Assembly (NCBI GenBank): GCA_018815325.1 | Contig: JAHIYE010000011.1 | Coordinates: 1 to 64,000, forward strand | DNA length: 64,000 nt | Source: Gammaproteobacteria bacterium | Lineage (GTDB): Bacteria; Pseudomonadota; Gammaproteobacteria; Burkholderiales; Burkholderiaceae_C | Direction of reading: 5' to 3' | Part shown: piece by piece, positions 25,623 to 34,924 of the stretch | How positions within the stretch are numbered: position 1 is the stretch's first letter | Layout: each line of letters starts with the position of its first letter | The notes under the pieces: generated by a model | What the model was told of the DNA's origin: nothing | Database searches by the model: none | The model's input: the letters and a program-made list of their open reading frames with translations, nothing else | Translations under genes and position numbers: made by a program

Positions 25623-28100
25623 TTACTGGACGGCGTGACTTCTTCTTCGTTCAGGATAGTAGGCCGGCATCTGTGTGACGTTATCGACGACCTTTGCACG
25701 TGACAAGGTCTGAGTGAACTGCTCAAATTCTTCGGCATCAATACCAGGAGAACTCAGGTAGCCCTGAAAGGCATCGCAGTGGAATTGCTCCAGACAGGCC
25801 TTCTGCTCGTCGGTCTCTACTCCTTCGGCAACCACCTTCAGCTTGAGCGCTCGCGCCATGCCGATGGTGGCACTGACGATGGCCCTGTCTCCCTCGTCCT
25901 CGGGCAGGCCCATGATGAATGACTGGTCAATCTTCAGCTTGGTAATCGGGAACTTCTTCAGGTAGGCCAGGCTGGAGTAGCCCGTACCAAAGTCATCGAT
26001 GGACAGGCCTACGCCAAGTGCAGCCAAAGCGTGCAGGCGCCCCAGTGCTTCATGCGCATCCTTGACCAAAATCGACTCCGTGAGCTCCAGTTCCAGCAGC
26101 TTGGGATCAAGTCCTTCCGTGCGGAGTACGGAGGCGATGCGCTCGGCGAAATCGGTCTGCTGAAACTGCATGGCCGACACATTGATTGACACCACCACAG
26201 GCTCGCCTCGCTTCTCCCACAGTGCGGCCTGTCGAACTGCCTCTGTCAGAACCCAGTTGCCAATCGTGATGATGAGGCCAGACTCTTCCGCCAGCGGAAT
26301 AAAGACCGCAGGCGAGATTTGGCCTAATTCAGGATCGTTCCACCGGATAAGCGCTTCGGCACAGATCATTTGGCCTGTCGCCATGGAAATCTGCGGCTGG
26401 TAATGAAGTTTGAACACGCCGCGCTCAATGGCATGACGCAGCGCATGGTCCATCTTCATGCGAGAGAGCATGTCCACCTGCATTTGCGGACGGTAGAAAC
26501 TGAAGCTGCCACGGCCGCTGTCCTTGACGCGGTACATGGCCGTATCAGCATACTTGATCAACTCATCGAGCGACTTGCCGTCCTGAGGGTACATGGCGAC
26601 GCCTATGCTGCATCCGACAGAAAAGCTCATGTCGTCGAGTTGGAACGGGCGTGCCAAGGCATCGAGCAAGCGCTGCGCAGCTATTTCTGCGCCTTGCGCA
26701 TCAGCCACTTGCAGACAGATCACGAACTCATCGCCACCGAGCCGGCACAAGGTGTCAGCATCGCGCAGTGACTCATGCATGCGTTCTGCAACTTCCACCA
26801 GCACCCGGTCGCCAAATGCATGACCCATGGAGTCGTTGATATTCTTGAACCGGTCAAGGTCCAGGAACAGAATGGAGAATTGCCCTCCGCTAAGCTCGGC
26901 CATCGACAAGGCATAGTCAACCCGTTGGCTTAACAGCAAGCGATTGGGTACCCCCGTCAATGCATCGCTGTAGGCCAGCTCTTCAATGCGATTTTGAGCG
27001 GCCAGCTTCTCCGTCATGTCCTTGAGATAGCCGATCGTGTGCGAAACCGCACCGTCTGCGTCACGCACCAACACCCATGACACATCAACAGCGCACTGCG
27101 CTTGTCCCTCGGCGGCACGCCAGACTTCACCGTGCCAAAACCCCACCTCAGCCAGCTGCTGTTCAACGCTGAGCCAGAAGTCCGCATCATGCGTGTCCTG
27201 GAACAACTCCTTGGAGGAGTGCCCCAATAATTGCAGCTGTGTGCAACCCACCAGGCTTTCGCAGGCAGGGTTAATCGCCTCAATCCTGAAATCAGGTCCA
27301 GTCACAAAAATGGGATCCGGGCTGGCTTCAAATACCTTGGCAGCCAAGCGCATGCCCGATTCGGCCTTGACGCGCTCTGAAATATCACGGAAAGAATATA
27401 CGCGGCCAGACAATCGTCCACGGCTGTATTTGGGAACCGTGACGCGCTCCACCACGCGACCGCAGCGCAGCACCAGCACATCACGGGTTTCGTTCACCGG
27501 ATCGGCCGCGATGGCGAGCAGTCGCCGTGCATAGTCCCTGGGATTGATCACACGGCTCGCGAGGTGAGCGTAGAGAGCCTTGTCGTTGCGGTTCAACAGC
27601 AGCTCTTCCGGAACGTCCCAGATTTTCGCAAAATTCCTGTTGTAGTTGCGTATCTCGCCAAAGAGATTACATACCAGAATGCCATCGGCTGATGAATCCA
27701 GCGTAGCACTGAGCTCGGCAATCAGGATTTCCAGCTCATCCTCGTTCTTTCTTTGCGTACTGAGATCCCGCAGTCCGACGACATAAACCTGCTTGTTGTC
27801 GTCTGTACTGATCCGGCAGACACGACGCTCCACCCGAACCACGCTGCCATCGTCACAGCGCAGAAAACTGTCCGAATGAATGCTTTCTGCCAGGCCAGAC
27901 TGAACATCTTTCCAGAAGTAATGATCTTCAGGTGAGGTCGTTAGCTCGGTGACTTTCTTGCCGACAATCTTTCTTGGCGCAGTTCCAATCAAGTCTGCGG
28001 CCATGCGGTTGACGGCCAGCAAACGCAAACTGTCGGCATCAACCAGCAGGACGGATTCAAGCAGGCCTTCGATCAAATGAGTCCAACCCCGTGAAATCAA
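25623..28100 (-). CDS. PAS-GGDEF-EAL cyclic-di-GMP signalling protein
   Basis: 825-aa cytosolic protein. Three PAS-like sensor segments fill residues about 1-385, a GGDEF domain spans about 385-550 with an intact RLGGDEFVICLQ, and an EAL domain runs to about 810 with CAEALIRWNDPELG, DDFGTGYSSLAYL and KIDQSFIMG. Both the cyclase and the phosphodiesterase motifs look intact. The start is a TTG at 28100 that overlaps the HD-GYP stop by 4 bp and has GGAGG 7 nt upstream. It is coupled to a second c-di-GMP enzyme, so the two probably act on the same local pool. Confidence 0.88.
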   Translation of the reverse strand: MISRGWTHLIEGLLESVLLVDADSLRLLAVNRMAADLIGTAPRKIVGKKVTELTTSPEDHYFWKDVQSGLAESIHSDSFLRCDDGSVVRVERRVCRISTDDNKQVYVVGLRDLSTQRKNEDELEILIAELSATLDSSADGILVCNLFGEIRNYNRNFAKIWDVPEELLLNRNDKALYAHLASRVINPRDYARRLLAIAADPVNETRDVLVLRCGRVVERVTVPKYSRGRLSGRVYSFRDISERVKAESGMRLAAKVFEASPDPIFVTGPDFRIEAINPACESLVGCTQLQLLGHSSKELFQDTHDADFWLSVEQQLAEVGFWHGEVWRAAEGQAQCAVDVSWVLVRDADGAVSHTIGYLKDMTEKLAAQNRIEELAYSDALTGVPNRLLLSQRVDYALSMAELSGGQFSILFLDLDRFKNINDSMGHAFGDRVLVEVAERMHESLRDADTLCRLGGDEFVICLQVADAQGAEIAAQRLLDALARPFQLDDMSFSVGCSIGVAMYPQDGKSLDELIKYADTAMYRVKDSGRGSFSFYRPQMQVDMLSRMKMDHALRHAIERGVFKLHYQPQISMATGQMICAEALIRWNDPELGQISPAVFIPLAEESGLIITIGNWVLTEAVRQAALWEKRGEPVVVSINVSAMQFQQTDFAERIASVLRTEGLDPKLLELELTESILVKDAHEALGRLHALAALGVGLSIDDFGTGYSSLAYLKKFPITKLKIDQSFIMGLPEDEGDRAIVSATIGMARALKLKVVAEGVETDEQKACLEQFHCDAFQGYLSSPGIDAEEFEQFTQTLSRAKVVDNVTQMPAYYPERRRSHAVQ

Positions 28101-29389
28101 GCTCTGGCCTCCATCACTGCAGGGTCAATGGCTTGCTCGAAAAAGTAGCAATAGCGCTGGCGGGGCAAGAGATAGTCCATCACCTCACGCCCCATCTGCC
28201 CCTGCTTGAGGCTGCGGCGGATACTGAGACCGGTCGCCTCACTTTGCTCCAGGTCCAGAACCAAGGCTGCATGCCTGGGAACCGCAGGCTCATAAACCAG
28301 CACAGAAGGCTTCAAGGGGCGTGAAGCATTGACCGACACAACCATGGCATAGCGCTCATCGGTCAACTGGATCATTGAGCCTGGCGGGTAGATGCCCATC
28401 ATGCGCACAAAGGTGTTGAGGACCCGCTCATCGAAACATGACTTGAACTGGGTATAGATCAATGCAAGCGCATCATGCGGTGTCAGGTTGGACACCGGCT
28501 GATCAGGGTTGCAGAGATTGTCGTAACGGTTCACCAGCGCAAGGACTTTTCCGAGCAAGGATATCTGGTCGCCCTTGAGTTGGGCCGGAAACCCCGTGCC
28601 GTCGCACATTTCATGGTGTTCGGCCATGGCTTGCAAAGCCTTGTCCGGCAGCGCCATGCTTGTGCCTTGTGCCACGCTCTGCTTCACATGCGCCTGGTAA
28701 ACCTGATGTTCTGGTGTGCCGGGATCTTCTTCCAGCCATCGCAGCCGCACCCCCGTTCTCACCTTGCCCATGTCATGCAGCAAGGCAGCCATCCCCAAGT
28801 CACAAAGGTCTTCCTGAGGCAGGTTCAGGGCACGACCGAGCAACAAGGCAATGACGGTGACATTGACCGGGTGGGTCGTAGACCGGTCACCCTGCCCTGA
28901 TGACAAGAGACGAATGGCGGTTTCACCGTAGTTGGACATCTCATCAACCAGTCCATTGATCAATGCATGCGACTGCGCCAGCGCACTCTGAGGTTGCGCT
29001 GAAACCCGCTCAATAACCTCCAGATAGAGTCGGTTGGCCTCGCCGAATCGACGCTCACAGACCTGCAACCGGCGCTGCTGCGATGCGATCAGTTCACTGC
29101 GTAGCATCGCAGGCCGATTGACTGAGTCACTGAGTGGCAGTGACACGGGTTCTGGCGGAAGCTTAGGGTCGGTTGACGACGGCCCTGACATGGCGGTGTC
29201 GCTTCGACTCGGGATGTAACGGATCAGCGTGAGACCGAGTCCACGTATGACCTCAATCTGATCACTGGAAGCAATCTTGAAACTACTTCGTGGAAACGGG
29301 TGGGACATCCATCCGAGTTCAAGCTCGATGAACATCCCCACACGGAGTTGCCCTGGCTCAATATATTCGGATTGCAGCGTCTGCTTCAT
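28097..29389 (-). CDS. HD-GYP domain c-di-GMP phosphodiesterase with DUF3391
   Basis: 430-aa protein with an N-terminal DUF3391-type segment (LQSEYIEPGQLRVGMFIELELGW, residues 5-70) and an HD-GYP domain (about 185-370). The HD pair is in ALLHDMGKVRTG, and the second motif is HHEMCDGTGFP, close to the family HHE-x-x-DG-x-GYP with F for Y. The expected activity is hydrolysis of c-di-GMP. It is the promoter-proximal gene of a two-gene operon with the GGDEF-EAL protein; its upstream region holds a 14-bp palindrome. Confidence 0.85.
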   Translation of the reverse strand: MKQTLQSEYIEPGQLRVGMFIELELGWMSHPFPRSSFKIASSDQIEVIRGLGLTLIRYIPSRSDTAMSGPSSTDPKLPPEPVSLPLSDSVNRPAMLRSELIASQQRRLQVCERRFGEANRLYLEVIERVSAQPQSALAQSHALINGLVDEMSNYGETAIRLLSSGQGDRSTTHPVNVTVIALLLGRALNLPQEDLCDLGMAALLHDMGKVRTGVRLRWLEEDPGTPEHQVYQAHVKQSVAQGTSMALPDKALQAMAEHHEMCDGTGFPAQLKGDQISLLGKVLALVNRYDNLCNPDQPVSNLTPHDALALIYTQFKSCFDERVLNTFVRMMGIYPPGSMIQLTDERYAMVVSVNASRPLKPSVLVYEPAVPRHAALVLDLEQSEATGLSIRRSLKQGQMGREVMDYLLPRQRYCYFFEQAIDPAVMEARA

Positions 29390-29428
29390 GCCGATGACAG
29401 AAGGATACCTGGAATTTCACAGCCAAGA

Positions 29429-29442
29429 CACTTGTACAAGTG
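29429..29442. promoter_or_regulatory. 14-bp perfect palindrome upstream of the HD-GYP gene
   Basis: CACTTGTACAAGTG, 40 bp upstream of the start codon. It could be an operator; no matching regulator is visible nearby. The remainder of 29443-29940 is AT-richer, with no gene or structure I can support. Confidence 0.35.
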
Positions 29443-29940
29443 ACCCCATGTTTCAACACAGTCCTCTGCCAACGCTCACTCCTTCTTATTTTTTCGCAAA
29501 GCTCTCTTTTTTAATCCCGCCAGTTGCCAGCGTGGATCTAAAACTTTGTTGCAGCACAACTTCAACATTTACATATTTCTATCGTAAGTAGCGCAACCAG
29601 ATGAATCATAGCGTCAACAAAACCTTGCTCTCATGAAAACCCGATCTACAACTCTGAAGATGTGCATTCAGAGCCTTGGAAGCAGACCTATGTGGTTAGC
29701 ATGCAACGATCCATGGCTTGGGTATTTGCGACAGGCTTAAAACCCCGGGGAAATGTAACAAAAAATGCCGCTTTAGCAGTCAGGGAAATATGGCTAAAGA
29801 CACACATTGAGAATCGTCGGCATGCGGAATATCGACCTGTTTTTCATCGCGACATAAACACCCTCAGCGGAAAACAATATGCTCCTGGGGGAGAGCAGCG
29901 GGCGGGTCATGCCCGCCTGGAAAAAATCGTCCGTACAGAA

Positions 29941-29974
29941 AACAAAAAGCCTGGCCGACAGTTGTCGGTCAGGC
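29941..29974 (-). terminator. Rho-independent terminator of the pha operon
   Basis: On the minus strand GCCTGACCGACA pairs with TGTCGGCCAGGC (one G-T pair) and is followed by TTTTTGTT, 24 bp after the phaB stop. Confidence 0.88.
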
Positions 29975-29997
29975 CCCGTGATGTCGCTAATGCTCGC

Positions 29998-30735
29998 TCA
30001 ACCCATGTGCAAGCCACCATTGACAGAGAAGTCGGCTCCGGTAGAGTAGCCCCCCTCCTCTGAGGCCAGCCAGGCAATGATGGAAGCAATTTCGCTGGGC
30101 TCGCCCAACCGCTTCACCGGGATCGTCGCCACGATCTTGTCCAGCACATCCTGACGGATCGCCTTGACCATGTCAGTGCCAATATAGCCCGGGCTCACTG
30201 TGTTCACGGTCACGCCCTTGCTCGCCACTTCCTGTGCCAGCGCCATGGTAAAGCCATGCAGACCGGCCTTGGCAGTGGAATAGTTCACCTGACCAAACTG
30301 CCCCTTCTGTCCATTGACCGAACTGATGTTGATGATGCGTCCCCAGTTGCCATCGATCATGCCCTCGATGACCTGCTTGGTCACATTGAACATGCTGTTG
30401 AGGTTGGTGGAGATCACCGCATCCCAGTCCGCCTTGCTCATCTTGCGAAACTGGCCATCACGCGTGATGCCTGCATTATTCACCAGCACAGACACAGGCC
30501 CATGCTCCGATTTCACCTTGTCAAAGGCCGAGACCGTGGAATCCCAGTCGCCCACATTGCCAACCGAGGCATAAAAGGTGAATCCCTGAGCCTTTTGCTC
30601 GACCAGCCATTTCTCGTGATCACGGGTAGGGCCGCAACCTGCAATGACCTTGAAGCCATCCGTATGCAAGCGCTGGCAGATAGCCGTTCCGATGCCGCCC
30701 ATGCCACCGGTGACATATGCAATTTTTTGACTCAT
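29998..30735 (-). CDS. phaB: Acetoacetyl-CoA reductase
   Basis: 245-aa short-chain dehydrogenase that reduces acetoacetyl-CoA to (R)-3-hydroxybutyryl-CoA with NADPH for polyhydroxybutyrate synthesis. The cofactor motif TGGMGGIG is at residues 9-16, NNAG at 86-89, the catalytic serine in INISS near 139 and Y152-x3-K156. Length and the ending GGYSTGADFSVNGGLHMG are typical of PhaB. GAGGAGAAC stands just before the ATG. It is last in phaC-phaA-phaB, 118 bp after phaA; a copy of the dispersed repeat lies in that gap. Confidence 0.95.
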   Translation of the reverse strand: MSQKIAYVTGGMGGIGTAICQRLHTDGFKVIAGCGPTRDHEKWLVEQKAQGFTFYASVGNVGDWDSTVSAFDKVKSEHGPVSVLVNNAGITRDGQFRKMSKADWDAVISTNLNSMFNVTKQVIEGMIDGNWGRIINISSVNGQKGQFGQVNYSTAKAGLHGFTMALAQEVASKGVTVNTVSPGYIGTDMVKAIRQDVLDKIVATIPVKRLGEPSEIASIIAWLASEEGGYSTGADFSVNGGLHMG

Positions 30736-30760
30736 ATTGTTCTCCTCTTTCGTTTTAAAA

Positions 30761-30810
30761 TACTATCAAATTAATAGCTTAATACGCATATTTCATAAGG
30801 GTTATAAGCC
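30761..30810 (-). repeat. Dispersed TAGCTAT repeat between phaA and phaB
   Basis: 50-bp copy read on the minus strand, from GGCTTATAACCCTTATG to AGCTATTAATTTGATAGTA. It aligns without gaps with the plus-strand copy at 59897-59946 (GGCTCTAGCCCTAGTCG to AGCTATCAAATAAATAGCA), sharing AATATGCGTA in the middle. Confidence 0.7.
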
Positions 30811-30853
30811 AATACAATGCCTAACCCTGGGAAGTGCAAGCCATCATCCCGCT

Positions 30854-32032
30854 TTAGCGTTCAATGGTCAGGGCCACCCCCATACCCCCACCAATGCACA
30901 AGCTTGCAATGCCTTTTTTGGCATCACGTTTTTGCATCTCATGCAGGAGCGTAACCAGAATCCTGCAGCCAGACGCTCCAATCGGATGTCCGATGGCAAT
31001 CGCGCCACCGTTGACATTGATCTTGCTCGTATCCCAGCCCATCTCTTTGTTGACGGCACATGCCTGGGCGGCAAAGGCCTCATTGATTTCCAGCAAATCG
31101 AGGTCCGCCGGCTTCCAGCCTGCGCGTTGCAGGGCTTTCTGCGAGGCAGGCACAGGGCCCATGCCCATGTAGGCGGGGTCCAGTCCTGTGGATGCAAAGC
31201 TGGCAATGCGGCCCAGCGGCTTGAGACCCAGCGCTGCCGCCTTCCTGGCCGTCATGACCATCACGGCTGCTGCACCATCATTGATGCCAGACGCATTGCC
31301 AGCTGTAACGCCACCCGCCTTGTCAAACGCCGGACGAAGGCCAGCCAGCGCTTCTGCATTGGTTTTCTTGTTGACAAACTCATCGCTGTCAAAGATGACT
31401 GGATCACCCTTGCGCTGGGCAATGCTGAACGGCACGATCTCGTCCTTGAAGCGCCCCGCATCCTGAGCTGCCGCAGCCTTTTGCTGACTCGCCAGTGCAA
31501 ATGCATCCTGCATGTCCCGGCTGATGGCGTATTTTTTGGCCACGTTTTCCGCCGTGATGCCCATGTGGTACTGGTTGTAGACGTCCCACAGACCATCCAC
31601 GATCATGGTGTCGATCAATTTCCAGTCACCCATGCGCTGGCCATCACGCGATCCCGGCAGTACATGGGGGGCCGCGCTCATGTTCTCCTGCCCCCCGGCA
31701 ATCACGATCTCACTGTCGCCCCAAGCCACGGCCTGGGCCGCCAGCATTACCGCCTTGAGACCCGAGCCGCAGACAGCGTTGATGGTGAGCGCGGGGGTTT
31801 CCTGCGCCAGACCGCTTTTGATCACCGCCTGGCGCGCCGGGTTTTGCCCCACACCTGCGGCCAATACCTGCCCCAGGATGACCTCGCCCACCTGATCGGC
31901 AGCGACACCCGTACGTGCGAGTAACTCCTTGATCACGGCAGCACCCAGTTCTGTGGCCGGTGTCTTGGCCAAAGTGCCGCCGAATTTGCCAACTGCTGTA
32001 CGGGCCGCAGAAACGATGACGATATCTTCCAT
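30854..32032 (-). CDS. phaA: Acetyl-CoA acetyltransferase (beta-ketothiolase)
   Basis: 392-aa thiolase condensing two acetyl-CoA to acetoacetyl-CoA. The acyl-accepting cysteine is in NAVCGSGLKAV (about residue 88), the histidine in GGAIAIGHPIGASG (about 348) and the second cysteine in CIGGGMG at the C-terminus. AGGAG lies 7 nt before ATG 32032; another ATG two codons upstream sits too close to it. It follows phaC by 26 bp. Confidence 0.95.
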   Translation of the reverse strand: MEDIVIVSAARTAVGKFGGTLAKTPATELGAAVIKELLARTGVAADQVGEVILGQVLAAGVGQNPARQAVIKSGLAQETPALTINAVCGSGLKAVMLAAQAVAWGDSEIVIAGGQENMSAAPHVLPGSRDGQRMGDWKLIDTMIVDGLWDVYNQYHMGITAENVAKKYAISRDMQDAFALASQQKAAAAQDAGRFKDEIVPFSIAQRKGDPVIFDSDEFVNKKTNAEALAGLRPAFDKAGGVTAGNASGINDGAAAVMVMTARKAAALGLKPLGRIASFASTGLDPAYMGMGPVPASQKALQRAGWKPADLDLLEINEAFAAQACAVNKEMGWDTSKINVNGGAIAIGHPIGASGCRILVTLLHEMQKRDAKKGIASLCIGGGMGVALTIER

Positions 32033-32058
32033 GTCCATTCTCCTGTTATCAGCTTTGA

Positions 32059-33777
32059 TCAAGCCTTTTGTTTCACATAACGACCGGGCGCCGCTTCGAT
32101 AGCCTTGTATTTGCCCCGCCCATAGGTTTTGGGTGCAGCAATTTGCTTGCCAGCATGGGGCTTGAGCCAATTGGACCAGTCTGTCCACCAACTGCCCGGA
32201 TGTTCCTTGGCCCCCTCCAGCCATTGCTCAAGCGTTTTCGGCAGCTTGCCATCGGCACGTATCCAATGGCTGCGCTTGTTTTTGGCTGGCGGGTTGATGA
32301 CTCCGGCGATGTGACCAGAAGCCCCCATGACAAAGCGCTTTTTACCCGGCAACACCTGGGTAGACGCATAAGCACCGCCAATAGGCACGATGTGGTCCTC
32401 CCGCGAGCCATAGATGTACACCGGGATGTCCACCTTGCGCAGGTCGACTTTTTCGCCGCACACCGTGGTCTTGCCCGGCTTGATGAGATTGTTCTCCAGA
32501 TAGGTATTGCGCAGGTACCACGCATAAAACGGGCCGGGCAAATTGGTGGAGTCGCTGTTCCAGTAGAGCAGGTCAAAGGCGGGCGGAGTTTCACCCTTGA
32601 GGTAGTTGCCCACCACATAGTTCCAGACCAGATCATTGGGGCGCAGGAAGCTGAAGGTCGAAGCTAGATCCTGGCCTTTCATCAAGCCTCCCTTCCCCAT
32701 TTCCATCTCGCGGTATTTGACAAACCCCTCGTCAATGAACACATCCAGGATGCCGGTGTCACTGAAATCCAGCAGCGACGTCAGAAAGGTAGCACTCGCC
32801 ACAGGCTTCTCGCCGCGTGTAGCGAGCACGGCCAACGCTGTCCCCAGGATCGTGCCACCGACACAAAACCCCAGTGCGTTGATGGTGTCTGCCTTCGTGA
32901 TGTCGCGGGTAACACTGATCGCCTGGATGGCAGCATCCTCAATGTAATCGTCCCAGGTTTTGTTCGCGAGTGACTCATCCGGATTGCGCCAGCTCACCAC
33001 GAAGGTGCGATGCCCTTGCGACACGCAATAGCGGATAAGCGAGTTTTCTGGCTGTAAATCCAGAATGTAGTATTTATTGATACAGGGTGGAATCAGCAAG
33101 AAAGGTTTTTCAAATACTTTTGGCGTCAACGGCTTGTATTCAATCAACTGAAACAACTCGTTCTCGAACACCACCGCCCCCTCGGTGGTTGCCACGTTCT
33201 TGCCAACCTCAAACAGGCTCTCGTCAGTCATTGACACATGCCCCTGCTGCATGTCATGCAGCAGGTTTTGCATGCCCTTGGCAATACTCTCGCCCTGGCT
33301 CTCGATGGCCTTTTGCTGGGCCTCGGCATTGAAAGCCAGAAAGTTGCTCGGCGCAGACGCCGCCAGCCACTGCTCAATCGCAAAGTGGATCCGGGCTCGG
33401 GTTTTCTCGTCAGCCTGCACCGCATCTGACAAGCCCTTCAAGGCTCGGGCATTCATCTGGTATACAGCAGCTGAATAAGCCGCCATCGGGTTTTCGCTCC
33501 AGGCCTGCGAGGCAAATCGTTTGTCGCTTTTGTCCAGCGCCACTTGCTGCTCCGGGCGCCACAATCTCATGGCGTCTTCCATGTATTGCTTTTGCAATGC
33601 CTGCAATTTATCTGGAGAAAATGTCAGCGTCGGCAGCTCCCCCGCTCCAGATATATTCGCTGCATGCTGCTGATCCAGCGGATGGAAAGAATGCAACGCT
33701 TTAGCCCAGCCATCCCCCACAACCTGCTGGAATTGCTGGGCCATCTGGGCCATGAAGTCCGGTGAGTCCTGCTTCAC
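32059..33777 (-). CDS. phaC: Class I poly(3-hydroxyalkanoate) synthase
   Basis: 572-aa polymerase that joins 3-hydroxyacyl-CoA monomers into PHA at the granule surface. The lipase-like box GFCVGG places the catalytic cysteine near residue 305, with the aspartate in YGSREDHIVP and the histidine in GASGHIAGVINP. The C-terminal W-rich segment (HPGSWWTDWSNWL) is characteristic. I start at the GTG at 33777 (MKQDSPDF) because GGAG precedes it by 5 nt; the frame extends to a GTG at 33831 without such a signal. First gene of phaCAB. Confidence 0.95.
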   Translation of the reverse strand: MKQDSPDFMAQMAQQFQQVVGDGWAKALHSFHPLDQQHAANISGAGELPTLTFSPDKLQALQKQYMEDAMRLWRPEQQVALDKSDKRFASQAWSENPMAAYSAAVYQMNARALKGLSDAVQADEKTRARIHFAIEQWLAASAPSNFLAFNAEAQQKAIESQGESIAKGMQNLLHDMQQGHVSMTDESLFEVGKNVATTEGAVVFENELFQLIEYKPLTPKVFEKPFLLIPPCINKYYILDLQPENSLIRYCVSQGHRTFVVSWRNPDESLANKTWDDYIEDAAIQAISVTRDITKADTINALGFCVGGTILGTALAVLATRGEKPVASATFLTSLLDFSDTGILDVFIDEGFVKYREMEMGKGGLMKGQDLASTFSFLRPNDLVWNYVVGNYLKGETPPAFDLLYWNSDSTNLPGPFYAWYLRNTYLENNLIKPGKTTVCGEKVDLRKVDIPVYIYGSREDHIVPIGGAYASTQVLPGKKRFVMGASGHIAGVINPPAKNKRSHWIRADGKLPKTLEQWLEGAKEHPGSWWTDWSNWLKPHAGKQIAAPKTYGRGKYKAIEAAPGRYVKQKA

Positions 33778-33870
33778 ACTGTCTCCTTGCGCTGTAAATT
33801 GTTCCTTGTGGCAACAGTATGTCAGGTTCACAAGCGAACCGTAGAGTCCGTACCTTAAACTTGATCTACC

Positions 33871-34203
33871 ATGTACCTAATTCCTATCGCCTGGCTCTAT
33901 GTTGCCCTCATGATGGGCATCGCCGAAGCGAATCACTCCAACGGCACCGTTCTCGGCGGCCTGTTGACCTTTGTACTCTATGGACTGGGGCCAGTGGCAT
34001 TGGTGCTTTACCTAATGGGGTCGCCTGCCAGGCGCCGTGCCATCAAAGCCAGGGAGGTGGCCGAGCTTGCCGCCTACCAAGCACAGCAGAAACTGCCCCC
34101 GAATAGCGAAGCTGCCCAGGCGGCCCCACTCGGGTTAACCCAGCCAGATGCTGGCAGCCATACGCCCCGTGATGCCGCTCCGCCGGTAGGAGAAAAACCT
34201 TGA
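33871..34203 (+). CDS. Small two-helix membrane protein
   Basis: 110-aa protein with two hydrophobic segments (residues 1-18 and about 27-48), then a basic stretch (SPARRRAIKAREVAEL) and a proline-rich tail. No function recognised; similar short proteins occur beside phaC and pgeF in Burkholderiales as far as I recall. Its last 69 bp overlap the 3' end of the convergent pgeF gene. Confidence 0.55.
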   Translation: MYLIPIAWLYVALMMGIAEANHSNGTVLGGLLTFVLYGLGPVALVLYLMGSPARRRAIKAREVAELAAYQAQQKLPPNSEAAQAAPLGLTQPDAGSHTPRDAAPPVGEKP

Positions 34204-34914
34204 GGGATTGCTCACTGTGCACCAGGGGCGACTCCCGTCATTTCCATAAACTTCGGTAATGCCCAAGGCCTGTAGTCGCTGACGCGCCAGACCCGGTAAA
34301 TTGGCCAGCCACTTGTTTTGTGGCAACGGCGCAAAACACTGGCTCGCATGGGCCTGATGCAGCACGAAGGCCGCCTTGACCTCGGGACCGACCTCAAACA
34401 CATCCGGCCCAATACAAGGCCCCAGCCACGCTATCTTTTTTGAAGCAACATCCACCCTTCCCGCAAGGGCTGGAGACTGAAAATCTGCAAACAGTGACTC
34501 CAGCACGCCATGCCCATCGGTGCCCGCCAAACCACGCCAGCCCGCATGCGCTGCAGCCACGAAACTGCCCCGCTCATCCGTCAACAGAATGGGCAGGCAA
34601 TCTGCCACCATGATGGTGCATGCAACACCCTGCTGGCTGGTGATGCTGGCATCCCCCACACTGCCGTGCGGGGTCTTGTCCGTCAGGGCAAGCACCACCG
34701 TGCCATGCACTTGCGACAGAAACACGGGCTTGGCGCCAATAGCCTTATGGAACACAGCGCGATTGGACCCCACATCGAGCGGATGATCTCCCACGTGATC
34801 GCCGAAGTTGAGCGAGGCATAGGGTGCCACCGACTGACCTCCCGTGCGGGTCGTGCAAACCGCATGTACATGAGGCGGCACCGGCCACTGCGGAATCAGC
34901 CAATCAGGATTCAA
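34135..34914 (-). CDS. pgeF: Peptidoglycan editing factor PgeF (YfiH, polyphenol oxidase family)
   Basis: 259-aa cytosolic protein of the YfiH family, known to remove wrongly placed L-serine from cell-wall precursors and also described as a copper-dependent laccase. Conserved features: SLNFGDHVGDHP near residue 33, QVHGT near 63, ADCLPILL near 104, AAHAGWRGLAGT near 120 and GPCIGP near 171. The His/Cys metal ligands of these motifs are all present. Translation probably starts at TTG 34914, with GAAGG upstream and only 10 bp after the isomerase gene. Confidence 0.85.
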   Translation of the reverse strand: MNPDWLIPQWPVPPHVHAVCTTRTGGQSVAPYASLNFGDHVGDHPLDVGSNRAVFHKAIGAKPVFLSQVHGTVVLALTDKTPHGSVGDASITSQQGVACTIMVADCLPILLTDERGSFVAAAHAGWRGLAGTDGHGVLESLFADFQSPALAGRVDVASKKIAWLGPCIGPDVFEVGPEVKAAFVLHQAHASQCFAPLPQNKWLANLPGLARQRLQALGITEVYGNDGSRPWCTVSNPSRFFSYRRSGITGRMAASIWLG

Positions 34915-34924
34915 CGCAACACCT

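Noticed and set aside
29662-30063. 133-codon plus-strand frame between the HD-GYP gene and phaB
   Set aside because: Runs across the pha terminator into the antisense of phaB; composition unlike a protein.
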